Assembly: GCF_014199205.1 (NCBI RefSeq)
Contig: NZ_JACIJD010000004.1
Span: forward strand, 124,001-188,000
Direction: 5' to 3'
DNA: 64,000 nt
Source: Muricoccus pecuniae
Lineage (GTDB): Bacteria; Pseudomonadota; Alphaproteobacteria; Acetobacterales; Acetobacteraceae
The notes beneath the pieces were generated by a model. That model searched no databases, was not told the DNA's origin, and saw only the letters and a list, made by a program, of their open reading frames with translations. Below, in pieces: positions 43,947 to 53,216 of the stretch; within the stretch, counting starts at the first letter, position 1; each line of letters begins with the position of its first letter. Both the position numbers and the translations under genes were made by a program.

Positions 43947-46832
43947 TCAGGACAACCCGAGCGCCTGGCGAACCAGCGCTTCCTGCTGCTGCGCGTGCAC
44001 CTTGGCAAGCCCCGTCGCGGGGCTGGCGGCGGCGGCGCGGCCGACATAGCTCGGGCGGCGGGCCTTGCCGCCCAGCTTCTCCAGCACGCCCTCGATCCGG
44101 CGGTCGAGGAAATGCCAGGCGCCCATGTTCTCCGGCTCCTCCTGGCACCACACCACCTCGGCCGCGCTGTAGGGCGCGAGGACCTTGGGAAGGGTGACGC
44201 TCGGGAAGGGGTAAAGCTGCTCCAGCCGGATGATCGCCACATCCTTCACGCCCTTGTCCCGGCGCTCCTGCAGCAGGTCGTAATAGACCTTGCCGGTGCA
44301 GAGCACGACGCGGCGCACCCCCTCCGGCGCCACCAGCTCGTCCGTCTCGGGCAGGACGGTCTGGAAGCGGCTGCCCGGGCCGAACTCGGCGAGGGCGGAG
44401 GTGGCCAGCTTGTGCCGCAGCAGGGACTTCGGCGTCATCAGCACCAGCGGCTTGCGATAGTTCGCCCGCATCTGGCGCCGCAGTGCGTGGAAGTAGTTCG
44501 CGGGTGTCGTGATGTTCCCCACCCGCATGTTCCGCTCCGCGCAGAGCTGGAGATAGCGCTCCAGGCGCGCGGAGGAGTGCTCCGGCCCCTGCCCCTCATA
44601 GCCGTGCGGCAGCAGCATCACGAGGCCGGACATGCGCAGCCACTTCGTCTCGGCGGAGGCGATGAACTGGTCGATGATGACCTGTGCGCCGTTCGCGAAG
44701 TCGCCGAACTGGCCCTCCCAGAGCACGAGCGTGTTCGGGTCGGCCAGGGAGTAGCCGTAGTCGAAGCCCAGCACCCCGAACTCCGAGAGAAGGGAGTTGA
44801 AGGCTTCCAGGCGCTTCTGCCCCTCGCGGATGTTGTTCAGCGGGACGTATTCGGCCTGGGTCTGCTGGTCGATCAGGTAGGCGTGGCGCTGGGAGAAGGT
44901 GCCGCGCTGCACGTCCTCGCCGGAGAGGCGGACGCGATGACCCTCCACCAGCAGGGAGCCGAAGGCCAGCGCCTCGCCGGTCGCCCAGTCGATGCCCTCG
45001 CCGGACTCGATCGCCTGCCGCTTGGCCTCGAGCTGGCGCAGGATCTTCGGATTGGCGCCGAAGCCCTCCGGCACGCGGGAGAGGGCGGCCCCGACCTCGC
45101 GCAGCACCTCCGCCTGAACGGCGGTGTCCGTGTGCTCCTCCGGCTCGTCATTGCCCGGGGCCTTCAGCCCGGACCAGTGGCCTTCCAGCCAGTCGGCCTT
45201 GTTCGGCTTGAAGGTCTGGGAAGCCTGGAAGGCCTCGTCCATCCTGGCGAAGAAGGCGTCCTGCAAGGCCTTCGCCTCGGCCTCGGGCACGGAGCCCTCG
45301 GCGGCCAGTCGCTGCGCGTACTTCGTGCGCGTCGTCGGCATCTCCTTGATGCGGGCATACATCAGGGGCTGGGTGAAGGCCGGCTCGTCGCTCTCGTTAT
45401 GGCCGTGGCGGCGGTAGCAGACGATGTCGAGCACGACGTCCGAGGAGAACTTCATCCGGAACTCGGTGGCGAGCCGGGCGCAGAACACCACGGCCTCCGG
45501 ATCGTCCCCGTTCACGTGCAGGATCGGTGCCTGCACGGACTTGGCGATGTCGGTGCAGTAGAGGCCGGAATAGGCGTGGGCGGGGGTGGTGGTGAAGCCG
45601 ATCTGGTTGTTCGTCACCACATGCACGGTGCCGCCGACGCGGTAGCCGATGAGCTGGCTCATCGCCATCGTCTCATAGACCACGCCCTGACCGGCGAAGG
45701 CCGCGTCGCCGTGGAGCAGGATGCCCATGACGGAGTGGCGGCCCTTGGTGTCGCCCGCCATGTCCTGCCGCGCGCGCACCTTGCCCACCACCACGGGGTC
45801 CACCGCCTCCAGATGGGAGGGGTTGGGCTGAAGGGAGAGATGGACCTGCCGCCCCTCGATCTCCACGTCGGTCGAGGTGCCCAGGTGGTACTTCACGTCG
45901 CCCGAGCCCTGGACGTCCTCGGCATGGCCGGCGCCCTTGAACTCGGCGAAGACCTGGGTGAAGGACTTCTTCACCACGTTCACCAGCGTGGACAGGCGGC
46001 CGCGATGCGCCATGCCGATGGCGATCTCGTTGACCCCGGCCTTCGCGCCCTCGGCGATGATCGCCTGCAGCGCGGGGATAGTGGATTCACCGCCCTCGAG
46101 CCCGAAGCGCTTGGTGCCCACGAACTTCCTGGCGCAATAGGCCTCGAAGCCCTCCGCGGCCGTCAGCTGGTCCAGGATGGTGCGCTTGTCCTCCGCCCCG
46201 AAGGCGCGGGTCCAGGGCGCGCCCTCGATGCGCTGCTGGATGAAGGCCTTCTGCTCGGGGTCCTGGATATGCATGAACTCGACGCCGATCGGGCCGCAGT
46301 AGCTGGCCTTCAGGATCGAGAGGATCTCGCGCAGCGTCGCCGTCTCGCGGCCCAGAACCTTGTCGATGAAGATCGGGCGGTCGAGATCGGCGGCGGAGAA
46401 GCCGTAGGTCGCGGGGTCGAGCTCCGGATGGGCCTTCTTCTTCTGCAGGCCCAGGGGGTCGAGATCCGCCTCGAGGTGGCCGCGCACGCGGTAGGCGCGG
46501 ATGAGCATGAGGGCGCGCAGCGAATCGACCACCTGCTGGCGGCTCGCCGCGGGGTCGGCGGCCTTGGCCGCGGGCGCCGCGCCGCCCTTGCCCCCCTTGG
46601 CCGGGGCGGGCGCCTCGGGCTCGGGCGCGAAGCCGCCACGGGGGCGGGGCGCCCAGGACGCGCCGGAGGCGTCCTGCAGCACGGCGCGGGCGTCGTCGTT
46701 CAGTGCGGCGAAAAGCTCGGCGAAGGAGGGATCGACGCTGTCCGGGGCCTGGACCCAGCGGGCATAGAGATCGGCGAGGAAGGTGGCGTTCGCCCCCGTC
46801 ATCGCGCTGGCTAGGATGTCCACTCCGGGCAT
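43947..46832 (-). CDS. sucA: 2-Oxoglutarate dehydrogenase E1 component
   Basis: From ATG 46832, with GGAAG upstream, the protein has 961 residues, normal for OdhA. The N-terminal segment (FLADLYARWVQAPDSVDPSFAELF) recruits the E2; the thiamine pyrophosphate part shows GMAHRGRLSTLVNV, LHVNGDDPEAVVFCA, VCYRRHGHNESDEP (as DIVCYRRHGHNE) and the C-terminal RLEQLYPFP and QEEPENMGAW. It decarboxylates 2-oxoglutarate in the TCA cycle. Longer reading frames upstream are non-coding. A 378-base gap separates it from the divergent MarR gene and must hold the operon promoter. Confidence 0.98.
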   Translation of the reverse strand: MPGVDILASAMTGANATFLADLYARWVQAPDSVDPSFAELFAALNDDARAVLQDASGASWAPRPRGGFAPEPEAPAPAKGGKGGAAPAAKAADPAASRQQVVDSLRALMLIRAYRVRGHLEADLDPLGLQKKKAHPELDPATYGFSAADLDRPIFIDKVLGRETATLREILSILKASYCGPIGVEFMHIQDPEQKAFIQQRIEGAPWTRAFGAEDKRTILDQLTAAEGFEAYCARKFVGTKRFGLEGGESTIPALQAIIAEGAKAGVNEIAIGMAHRGRLSTLVNVVKKSFTQVFAEFKGAGHAEDVQGSGDVKYHLGTSTDVEIEGRQVHLSLQPNPSHLEAVDPVVVGKVRARQDMAGDTKGRHSVMGILLHGDAAFAGQGVVYETMAMSQLIGYRVGGTVHVVTNNQIGFTTTPAHAYSGLYCTDIAKSVQAPILHVNGDDPEAVVFCARLATEFRMKFSSDVVLDIVCYRRHGHNESDEPAFTQPLMYARIKEMPTTRTKYAQRLAAEGSVPEAEAKALQDAFFARMDEAFQASQTFKPNKADWLEGHWSGLKAPGNDEPEEHTDTAVQAEVLREVGAALSRVPEGFGANPKILRQLEAKRQAIESGEGIDWATGEALAFGSLLVEGHRVRLSGEDVQRGTFSQRHAYLIDQQTQAEYVPLNNIREGQKRLEAFNSLLSEFGVLGFDYGYSLADPNTLVLWEGQFGDFANGAQVIIDQFIASAETKWLRMSGLVMLLPHGYEGQGPEHSSARLERYLQLCAERNMRVGNITTPANYFHALRRQMRANYRKPLVLMTPKSLLRHKLATSALAEFGPGSRFQTVLPETDELVAPEGVRRVVLCTGKVYYDLLQERRDKGVKDVAIIRLEQLYPFPSVTLPKVLAPYSAAEVVWCQEEPENMGAWHFLDRRIEGVLEKLGGKARRPSYVGRAAAASPATGLAKVHAQQQEALVRQALGLS

Positions 46833-47210
46833 GATCTTCCGTTTCTCGGCTACGGTCTGGTGGGGGTTAGGACGCGAACGGGGCAGGTCTATGGCAGGGC
46901 AATGCCGCCGGGCGGGGCCGGCACGCAATTTCTGGACCTGTATCCGTTTCCATCCTGTTTCTCTCCCGGGCCTCGCCGGGGCTCCCGCGCACCAATTGGT
47001 TCCTGGCGCGCCTCTTGTCATCCGTCTTTACCGGCATGTCAGGGCGGCGCAAGGCGGGTTGCCGCCCAATCGGCCCGAAACCGGGCCTTCGCGCCGCACC
47101 ACGGGCGAGAGGAGGGCGCGCCGCCCTTCCTGCCCCTGCCCAACCCCTGCCAGAATGCCCTCTCAAACAGCCCGGGCGACAAGGGCGGAGCGGGAGGTCG
47201 GCGGGAGCAC
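46833..47210. promoter_or_regulatory. Intergenic region between odhA and the MarR gene
   Basis: About 380 bases lying between two divergent genes. The odhA side begins with a GGAAG ribosome binding site; the MarR side ends in CGGGAGGTCGGCGGGAG. I see no RNA gene, strong repeat or convincing sigma-70 pair, only short GC-rich inverted stretches. Confidence 0.5.
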
Positions 47211-47861
47211 ATGGCTGAGGCAACGGACACGCGCGGCGGGCCGATCGGCCACCCGGGCAGCCCCGGGGGAAGCGGGGCGGGCGCGGCGGGGCGGAACCTT
47301 CTCTTCCTCAGGGAGGAGGAGCTGCGCCTCGCCCAGGACCTCCTCTTCTTCGGCTACCGCGACTTCACCGCAGGGCCGGACGCCATCCTGGCCGAGATGG
47401 GGATGGGGCGGGCGCATCACCGCGTGCTGCACTTCCTCGGCCGCCGCCCCGGGCTGACCGTGGGGGAACTCCTCTCCATCCTCGGCATCACGAAGCAGTC
47501 GCTCTCCCGCGTGCTCACCCCGCTCGTCCAGGGCGGCTTCGTCGCGCAGAGCCCCGGGCGCGCGGACCGGCGCCAGCGCCTCCTCTCCCTCACCCCCGAG
47601 GGCGAGGCGCTGGAGCGGCGGCTCTTCGAGCGCCAGCGGGAGACGATCACCCGCGCCTATCGCGAGGCCGGCCCCGTGGCGGTGGAGGGCTTCCGCCACG
47701 TCATGCGCGGGCTGATGGGCCCGGAGGCGCGGCGCTCGCTCGAGCGGCTGGGGGGCGCGGACCGCCCGTCCGTCCGCGCCGTCCCCCCCGCGGCCTCCCG
47801 CCCCGCCCCGGCGCGGCCCGCCTCGCCCACCCGACCCGCCACCCCGGACAAGACCCCGTGA
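47211..47861 (+). CDS. MarR-family regulator (PetP-like)
   Basis: The 216-residue protein has a winged-helix MarR domain at about residues 35-165: FGYRDFTAGPDAILAEMGMGRAHHRVLHFLGRRPGLTVGELLSILGITKQSLSRVLTPLVQGGFV. The wing RADRRQRLLSLTPEGEALERRL is typical. The C-terminal 40 residues are Pro/Ala-rich and probably disordered. The next gene, an OmpR-type response regulator, overlaps its stop (GTGA), the arrangement of petP-petR in Rhodobacter, which affects cytochrome bc1 expression there. Whether this pair controls bc1 here is unknown. Confidence 0.88.
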   Translation: MAEATDTRGGPIGHPGSPGGSGAGAAGRNLLFLREEELRLAQDLLFFGYRDFTAGPDAILAEMGMGRAHHRVLHFLGRRPGLTVGELLSILGITKQSLSRVLTPLVQGGFVAQSPGRADRRQRLLSLTPEGEALERRLFERQRETITRAYREAGPVAVEGFRHVMRGLMGPEARRSLERLGGADRPSVRAVPPAASRPAPARPASPTRPATPDKTP

Positions 47862-48550
47862 ACGACTCCGCGCATCTTCTCGTGGTCGATGACGACGCGC
47901 GGCTGCGCGCCCTGCTCCAGCGCTTCCTGGCCGAGCAGGGCTTCCGCGTGACCACCGCCGCCGACGCCGCCGCCGCCCGGCAGGCGCTGGGGGCGATGGA
48001 GTTCGACCTGATGGTGCTCGACGTGATGATGCCGGGGGAGACGGGGCTGGCCCTGACCGAGAGTCTCCGCCGCGGGGGGCAGGACGTGCCCGTGCTGATG
48101 CTCACCGCCGCCGGCGCCCCGGACGACCGGATCGCGGGCTTCGAGCACGGGGCGGACGACTACCTCGCCAAGCCCTTCGACCCCCGGGAGCTGGCGCTGC
48201 GGATCCGCACCATCCTCCGCCGCGCCGCGCCGCCCGCCGTCGTCCACCTGCCCCCCGTCCAGCTCGGCCTGCGCTGGTTCGACGCGGAGCGGGGCGAGCT
48301 GCGCGGGCCGGAGGGGGTGACGCGGCTGACCGGGGGCGAGGCGGCGCTGCTCGTCGCCCTCGCCCGGCGGGCGGGGGAGGTGCTCTCGCGGGAGGAGATC
48401 GCCGCCGCCATGGGCAGCCCCGAGGCCGGGGAGCGCGCGGTGGACGTGACCGTCACCCGCCTCCGCCGCAAGATCGAGCCGGACCCGCGCGAGCCGCGCT
48501 TCCTGCACACCGTGCGGCACAAGGGCTACGTGCTCCGCCCCGGCGGCTGA
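47858..48550 (+). CDS. OmpR-family response regulator (PetR-like)
   Basis: The 230-residue protein starts with GTG 47858. The receiver domain has Asp11-Asp12, phospho-acceptor Asp55 in LMVLDVMMPG and Lys105 in YLAKPF. The C-terminal winged helix (LTGGEAALLVALARRAGEVLSREEIAAAMG, VDVTVTRLRRKIEPDP, RHKGYVL) binds DNA. With the MarR gene in front and a sensor kinase after, it forms a regulatory set. The kinase starts 145 bases downstream, so the genes may have separate ribosome binding sites but one promoter. Confidence 0.94.
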   Translation: MNDSAHLLVVDDDARLRALLQRFLAEQGFRVTTAADAAAARQALGAMEFDLMVLDVMMPGETGLALTESLRRGGQDVPVLMLTAAGAPDDRIAGFEHGADDYLAKPFDPRELALRIRTILRRAAPPAVVHLPPVQLGLRWFDAERGELRGPEGVTRLTGGEAALLVALARRAGEVLSREEIAAAMGSPEAGERAVDVTVTRLRRKIEPDPREPRFLHTVRHKGYVLRPGG

Positions 48551-48695
48551 GCCGCCCGCAGCCTTCCTACCGGGTGGGCAACCCGGCTAAACCTTCGCCG
48601 AAGGGCCTCCCTCCTCCTGCCGCTCCCTGTCGCGCCGGGGGGCGGCCCGGAACGAGCGGTGCGCCGCACCCCCCGGCCAGGCGCGGAGGATCACC

Positions 48696-50123
48696 ATGGC
48701 ACCGGATATCGGCCCGTCCGCCCTCGGGCCCGACCCGGCCTGGGGGGATGAGCCCGAGGCCCGCCCCGCCCCGCCCGCCTGGACCCGCCGGCGCCGCTGG
48801 CGCGGCCTGGTCGGCGCCGTGCTCCGCCCGCTCGTGCCGCGCGGGCTGCTCGCCCGCTCCTTGCTCATCGTGCTCATCCCCCTGGTGGTCACCCAGGGCA
48901 TCGCGCTGCAGATCTTCTACGGCACGCATCTCGACATCATCTCGCGCCGCCTCGCCGGCGGCGTGGCGGGGGATGTGGGCATGGTGGTGGAGCTGCTCTC
49001 CCGCTACCCCGTGCAGGAGGAGCGCGGCTGGATCTTCCGCGAGGCCGCCTGGCGGCTGGAGCTCTCCCTCGCCTTCGAGCCGGGCGCCTATCTCGGCCGC
49101 CCCGCCGCGCGCCCGGCCAGCCTGCCCCTGCTCCCCCTGGAAGAGGACCTGGAGAACGCGCTGCGCGAGCGCGTGCGCCTGCCCTTCGACACGGACTGGC
49201 AGAGCGACCCGCGCAGCGTGATCATCCGCGTCGGCCTGCCCGACGGCGTGCTGCATGTGGAGGCGCCACGGAAGCGCCTCTTCTCCGGCACGCTCTACGT
49301 CTTCGTCATCTGGCTCGTCGGCGCGGCCTCCCTGCTCTTCCTAGCGGCGGCGCTGTTCATGAAGAACCAGGTGCGCGCGCTGCGCCGCCTGGCCGCGGCG
49401 GCGGAAGCCTTCGGCAAGGGGCGCGATTCCGGCCCCATCAAGCCCGAGGGGGCGGCCGAGGTCCGGCAGGCGGCGGCCGCCTTCAACGGCATGCGCGCCA
49501 ATATCCGCCGCTTCGTCGCCCAGCGCACGGAGATGCTGGCCGGCATCAGCCACGACCTCCGCACCCCCCTCACCCGGCTGCGCCTCGGCCTCGCCATGCT
49601 GCCCGCCGACGCGCAGGAGGACGCGGCGGCCATGACCGGGGACCTGGAGGAGATGGAGCGCATGGTCGCCTCCTATCTCGCCTTCGCGCGCGGGGAGGTG
49701 CTGGAGTCGCCCGTGCCGACGGACCTCGTCGCCCTCGTGCGGGAGGTCGCCTCGCGCAGCGCGGCGGACGGGCCGGCCGTGGCGGTGGAGGCGCCGGATT
49801 CCCTCACCTTGCCATTGCGGGCCGACGCCATGCGCCGCTGCCTCGGCAACCTGATCGGCAATGCCCGCCGCCATGCGGGGCGGGTGGCGATCGGGGTGCG
49901 GCTCGCCCCGGGCTGGGCGGAGGTGTCCGTGGATGACGACGGGCCGGGCATCCCCGAGGCCTCGCGGGAGGGGGCCTTCCGTCCCTTCGCGAGCTTCTCG
50001 GCCGGCGGCACCGGCCTCGGCCTCACCATTGCGCGCGACATCGCCCGCGCCCATGGGGGGGAGATCGTGCTCGGGGAGAGCGGGATGGGCGGCTTGCGCG
50101 CGACGATCCGCCTGCCGATCTGA
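48696..50123 (+). CDS. Sensor histidine kinase (EnvZ-like)
   Basis: The 475-residue protein starts behind GGAGG. Two transmembrane segments flank a periplasmic domain of about 130 residues: ARSLLIVLIPLVVTQGIALQIFYG (about residues 50-73) and LYVFVIWLVGAASLLFLAAALFM (about 198-220). HAMP follows, then the phospho-acceptor His286 in ISHDLRTPLTRLRLGL, and the ATP site NLIGNARRHAG, VDDDGPGIPE, GGTGLGLTIARDIA. It should phosphorylate the response regulator just upstream. The signal is not predictable; the sensor domain shows no known fold in its sequence. Confidence 0.94.
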   Translation: MAPDIGPSALGPDPAWGDEPEARPAPPAWTRRRRWRGLVGAVLRPLVPRGLLARSLLIVLIPLVVTQGIALQIFYGTHLDIISRRLAGGVAGDVGMVVELLSRYPVQEERGWIFREAAWRLELSLAFEPGAYLGRPAARPASLPLLPLEEDLENALRERVRLPFDTDWQSDPRSVIIRVGLPDGVLHVEAPRKRLFSGTLYVFVIWLVGAASLLFLAAALFMKNQVRALRRLAAAAEAFGKGRDSGPIKPEGAAEVRQAAAAFNGMRANIRRFVAQRTEMLAGISHDLRTPLTRLRLGLAMLPADAQEDAAAMTGDLEEMERMVASYLAFARGEVLESPVPTDLVALVREVASRSAADGPAVAVEAPDSLTLPLRADAMRRCLGNLIGNARRHAGRVAIGVRLAPGWAEVSVDDDGPGIPEASREGAFRPFASFSAGGTGLGLTIARDIARAHGGEIVLGESGMGGLRATIRLPI

Positions 50124-50154
50124 TGCAGTCGCCGGCCAGCAGGAGAGCATGACG

Positions 50155-50979
50155 ATGGACGGGATGAGGACGGAGCCGGGCACCGAGGCCGCGCCCTTCC
50201 CGCGGAGCGCCGAGGCGCTGTGGGCCGCGCTGCACGCCGAGGCCGCCACCGCCGCGGGCGCGGAGCCGGTGCTGCGCGGCTTCCTCGAGCTCTCGGTCCT
50301 CCGGCACGAGGCGCTGGCGCCGGCGCTGGCCGCGCTCCTCGCCCGCAAGCTGGCCGAGCCGCTGATGCCGGCCGAGCGGCTGGAGGACCTCGTGCGCGCA
50401 GCCGGGCCCGACCTCGTGGCGCTGGCCGTCGCCGACCTCTCGGCCAATCGCCGGCGGGACCCGGCGGCGCGCGGCTGGCTGGCCCCCTTCCTCCACTACA
50501 AGGGCTTCCACGCCCTCACCTGGCACCGGGTCGCGCACGGGCTCTGGCGCGACGGGCGGCACGACCTCGCCCTCTATCTCCAGAGCCGCTGCTCCCTCGT
50601 CTTCGGGGTGGACATGCACCCCGCCGTGCCCGTCGGGCGCGGCGTGTTCATCGACCACGCGACGGGGGTGGTGGTCGGGGAGACCGCCGTGATCGGCAAC
50701 GACGTCTCCATCCTCCAGGAGGTGACGCTCGGCGGCACGGGCAAGGAGACGGGGGACCGCCATCCGAAGGTGCGGGACGGCGTGCTTCTCTCGGCCGGGG
50801 CGAAGGTGCTGGGGAACATCACCGTCGGCCGCGGCGCGAAGGTGGGCGCGGGAAGCGTGGTGCTGGCCGACGTGCCGCCCTGCGCGACGGTGGCCGGCGT
50901 GCCCGCGCGGGTGGTGGGATGGTGCCGGGACGCCGTGCCGGCGCTCGCCATGGACCAGAGCATCCCTACGGGGAGCTGA
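50155..50979 (+). CDS. cysE: Serine O-acetyltransferase
   Basis: Read from ATG 50155 (AGGAGA 8 bases upstream) the protein has 274 residues. The N-terminal helical domain (EALWAALHAEAATAAGAEPVLRGFLELSVLRHEAL) and the C-terminal left-handed beta helix (LVFGVDMHPAVPVGRGVFIDHATGVVVGETAVIGNDV, GTGKETGDRHPKV) are typical of CysE; catalytic Asp-His pairs are in VDMHP and FIDHATG. It makes O-acetylserine for cysteine synthesis and is usually feedback inhibited by cysteine. No cysteine synthase gene is adjacent. Confidence 0.95.
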   Translation: MDGMRTEPGTEAAPFPRSAEALWAALHAEAATAAGAEPVLRGFLELSVLRHEALAPALAALLARKLAEPLMPAERLEDLVRAAGPDLVALAVADLSANRRRDPAARGWLAPFLHYKGFHALTWHRVAHGLWRDGRHDLALYLQSRCSLVFGVDMHPAVPVGRGVFIDHATGVVVGETAVIGNDVSILQEVTLGGTGKETGDRHPKVRDGVLLSAGAKVLGNITVGRGAKVGAGSVVLADVPPCATVAGVPARVVGWCRDAVPALAMDQSIPTGS

Positions 50980-51061
50980 CCGGCACCTTTCCGGAATTTC
51001 ACATGATTGTGAGCGTTGGTTACGCCATCATCTTCAGGCCATCAGGGGAGATGAGGCGCCA

Positions 51062-51253
51062 ATGCGTTGGATGATCGGTTCTTTCTTCGTCGTTGCTTTC
51101 GCCAGCCTGGCGAGCACGGGCCATGCTGTGGCGCCGGGCGCCATGACCACCACGGTCGAGGCCGCCCGTGAGACGGCGTCCGTGACCCAGGAGGTCGCCC
51201 GCCGCCACCACGCCCGCCGCCCGGCGCGCCAGCACCGCCGCGTCGCGCGCTGA
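51062..51253 (+). CDS. Small exported basic protein
   Basis: This predicted 63-residue protein starts at ATG 51062 with an upstream GGGGAGATGAGG. A hydrophobic N-terminus, MIGSFFVVAFASLASTGHA, predicts a signal peptide cleaved near residue 22; the mature 40 residues (VAPGAMTTT then RRHHARRPARQHRRVAR) are strongly basic. No family is recognised. Two hairpins follow its stop. Composition and a clean ribosome binding site support a real gene, but no further evidence exists. Confidence 0.6.
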   Translation: MRWMIGSFFVVAFASLASTGHAVAPGAMTTTVEAARETASVTQEVARRHHARRPARQHRRVAR

Positions 51254-51264
51254 GGCAGCGCTCC

Positions 51265-51303
51265 GGGCGCAAACTACGCCCGGGGGCGCAAACTGCGCCC
51301 TTT
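51265..51303 (+). terminator. Tandem hairpins ending in TTT
   Basis: GGGCGCAAACTACGCCC (51265-51281) is followed by the near-identical GGGCGCAAACTGCGCCC (51284-51300) and TTT. The second forms a 7-base stem around AAC. The duplicated unit lies 12 bases after the small exported protein. Confidence 0.65.
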
Positions 51304-51318
51304 GAGGGGGAAATGAGA

Positions 51319-51350
51319 GGGGCCCGGCGGGATGACCGCCGGGCCCCTTT
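51319..51350. terminator. Bidirectional terminator between the small gene and ychF
   Basis: GGGGCCCGGCGG and CCGCCGGGCCCC form a perfect 12-base stem around GATGA, with TTT on the plus strand and TCTCATTT on the minus strand. It sits between convergent genes, 26 bases from the ychF stop. Confidence 0.85.
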
Positions 51351-51375
51351 CTCATGCGCCCTTCACGGGCACTGC

Positions 51376-52470
51376 TCAGACGTTGAACCGGAAGAGCAAC
51401 ACGTCGCCGTCCTTCACGACGTATTCCTTGCCCTCCACCCGCATCTTCCCGGCCTCCTTCGCGCCCCCTTCCCCGCCCAGCGCGACGAAGTCGTCATAGG
51501 CGATGGTCTCGCAGGCGATGAAGCCGCGCTCGAAGTCGTTGTGGATCACGGCGGCGGCCTGGGGGGCCTTGGTGCCGCGGTTGATCGTCCAGGCCCGCGA
51601 TTCCTTGGGGCCGACGGTGAAGTAGGTGATCAGGCCCAGCAGCTCGTAGCCGGCGCGGATGATGCGATCGAGGCCGCTGTCATGCAGCCCGAGGCTGTCG
51701 AGGAACTCCGCCCGGTCCCCCTCGGCCATCTGGCTGATCTCGTCCTCGATGGCGGCGGAGACGATCACCGCCTTCGCGCCCTGGGCCCGCGCCATCTCCT
51801 CCACGCGGGCGGAATGGGCGTTGCCGGTGGCGGCCGATCCCTCCTCCACGTTGCAGACATAGAGGACGGGCTTCGTCGTCATCAGCTGCAGGCGCGCGGC
51901 GGCGGCCTCCTCACCCTTCGGCACGGCGGTGCGGGCGGGCTTGCCGGCGGAGAGGGCGGCGATGATCGGCTCGGCCAGCGCCACGAAGGCCGCGCTCTCC
52001 TTGTCGCCGTTCTTCGCCTTCTTCTGGGCGGGGACCAGGCGCTTCTCCAGGCTGTCGAGGTCGGCCAGCATCAGCTCGGTCTCGACCGTCTCCGCGTCCC
52101 GCACGGGGTCCACGCTGCCCTCGACATGGGTGATGTCCCCGTCCTCGAAGCAGCGGAGGACGTGGACGATGGCGTCCACCTCCCGGATGTTGGCCAGGAA
52201 CTGGTTGCCCAGCCCCTCCCCGCGCGAGGCGCCGCGGACGAGCCCGGCGATGTCCACGAATTCGAGGCTCGTCGGCACCTTCTTGATCGACTTGCCGATC
52301 CGCGCCAGCTCGTCGAGCCGGGGATCGGGCACGGCCACGCGGCCGACATTCGGCTCGATCGTGCAGAAGGGGTAGTTGGCGGCCTGGGCGGCGGCCGTCT
52401 GGGTCAGCGCGTTGAAGAGGGTGGACTTGCCCACATTGGGCAGGCCCACGATGCCGCAATTGAAGCCCAT
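51376..52470 (-). CDS. ychF: Redox-regulated ATPase / ribosome-binding YchF
   Basis: From ATG 52470 the protein has 364 residues. The nucleotide-binding G1 [18 protein letters not shown]3 [17 protein letters not shown] and a YchF-specific NxxE (VCNVEEG) are present, and the C-terminal TGS-like domain ([42 protein letters not shown]) ends [17 protein letters not shown]. YchF is an OBG-family member that prefers ATP. The pth gene starts 68 bases upstream, the usual pairing. Confidence 0.97.
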   Translation of the reverse strand: MGFNCGIVGLPNVGKSTLFNALTQTAAAQAANYPFCTIEPNVGRVAVPDPRLDELARIGKSIKKVPTSLEFVDIAGLVRGASRGEGLGNQFLANIREVDAIVHVLRCFEDGDITHVEGSVDPVRDAETVETELMLADLDSLEKRLVPAQKKAKNGDKESAAFVALAEPIIAALSAGKPARTAVPKGEEAAAARLQLMTTKPVLYVCNVEEGSAATGNAHSARVEEMARAQGAKAVIVSAAIEDEISQMAEGDRAEFLDSLGLHDSGLDRIIRAGYELLGLITYFTVGPKESRAWTINRGTKAPQAAAVIHNDFERGFIACETIAYDDFVALGGEGGAKEAGKMRVEGKEYVVKDGDVLLFRFNV

Positions 52471-52537
52471 GGTGGCGGGGTGTTCCGTGCGTGTTGGGGA
52501 ATTCGGCGCGTGGCTTACGCCGGGGTGCAGGCGGGCG

Positions 52538-53110
52538 CTAGCCCTGGGTGAGCAGCGCCACCCGGGTGTTGAACTCCTCCGGCTTTCCCTCGGCGAGCAG
52601 GGGCGCGGCCTCGGCCAGGGCATCCAGCAGCCGGTCCAGCCACTCCGCATCCACCTTGGCGAAGTTGCCGAGGACGTGGCCATGGACGCGGTCCTTGTGC
52701 CCGGGATGGCCGATGCCGAGGCGGATACGCCAGAAATCGGGGCTGGAGAGGGCGCGCTGCATGTCGCGCAGCCCGTTGTGTCCGGCCGCCCCGCCGCCCT
52801 TCTTCACCCGCGTCCTGCCGGGGGCGAGGTCCAGCTCGTCGTGGAAGGCGGTGATGTCGGAGACCGGGATCTTGTGGAAGGCGGCGGCGGGCTGCACCGA
52901 GTTGCCGCTGTCGTTCATGTAGGTCTGCGGCTTCAGCAGGACGATCCGCTGCCCCGCGATCGAGCCCTCGGACACCTCGCCCTTGAAGCGGCTGCGCCAG
53001 GGGGCGAAGCGGTGGCGGGAGGCGATGCGCTCCACCGCCATGAAGCCGATGTTGTGCCGCTGCCGCGCGTGCTCCGCCCCGGGATTCCCGAGCCCGACCC
53101 AAAGCAGCAT
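52538..53110 (-). CDS. pth: Peptidyl-tRNA hydrolase
   Basis: From ATG 53110 the protein has 190 residues. [21 protein letters not shown] carries the catalytic His19 and [13 protein letters not shown] the substrate-binding Asn; [11 protein letters not shown] holds the conserved Asp, and [15 protein letters not shown] the Gly-rich loop with a conserved His-Asn. It rescues peptidyl-tRNA dropped from the ribosome. It lies between rplY and ychF, a common order rplY-pth-ychF. Confidence 0.97.
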   Translation of the reverse strand: MLLWVGLGNPGAEHARQRHNIGFMAVERIASRHRFAPWRSRFKGEVSEGSIAGQRIVLLKPQTYMNDSGNSVQPAAAFHKIPVSDITAFHDELDLAPGRTRVKKGGGAAGHNGLRDMQRALSSPDFWRIRLGIGHPGHKDRVHGHVLGNFAKVDAEWLDRLLDALAEAAPLLAEGKPEEFNTRVALLTQG

Positions 53111-53138
53111 CCCCACCGCCCCTCATCGAATGGCCGCT

Positions 53139-53174
53139 AAAGAATGGGGCGCGCCGCTCTCGCGGGCGCGCCCC
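53139..53174 (-). terminator. Terminator after rplY
   Basis: On the minus strand a 10-base stem of GGGGCGCGCC with GGCGCGCCCC (53146-53155 with 53165-53174) is followed by ATTCTTTAG. It separates rplY from pth. Confidence 0.8.
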
Positions 53175-53216
53175 AGACGCTCGGAAAGGGGAAGGGCCTC
53201 TGCCCTCCCCTCGCCC

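Noticed and set aside
43191-46814. Plus-strand open frame of over 1200 codons opposite odhA/odhB
   Set aside because: The minus strand encodes complete E1 and E2 enzymes; the plus frame is a high-GC shadow without domains.
46833-47210. Riboswitch or sRNA between odhA and the MarR gene
   Set aside because: No conserved riboswitch core or strong terminator is seen; only short GC-rich inverted stretches.
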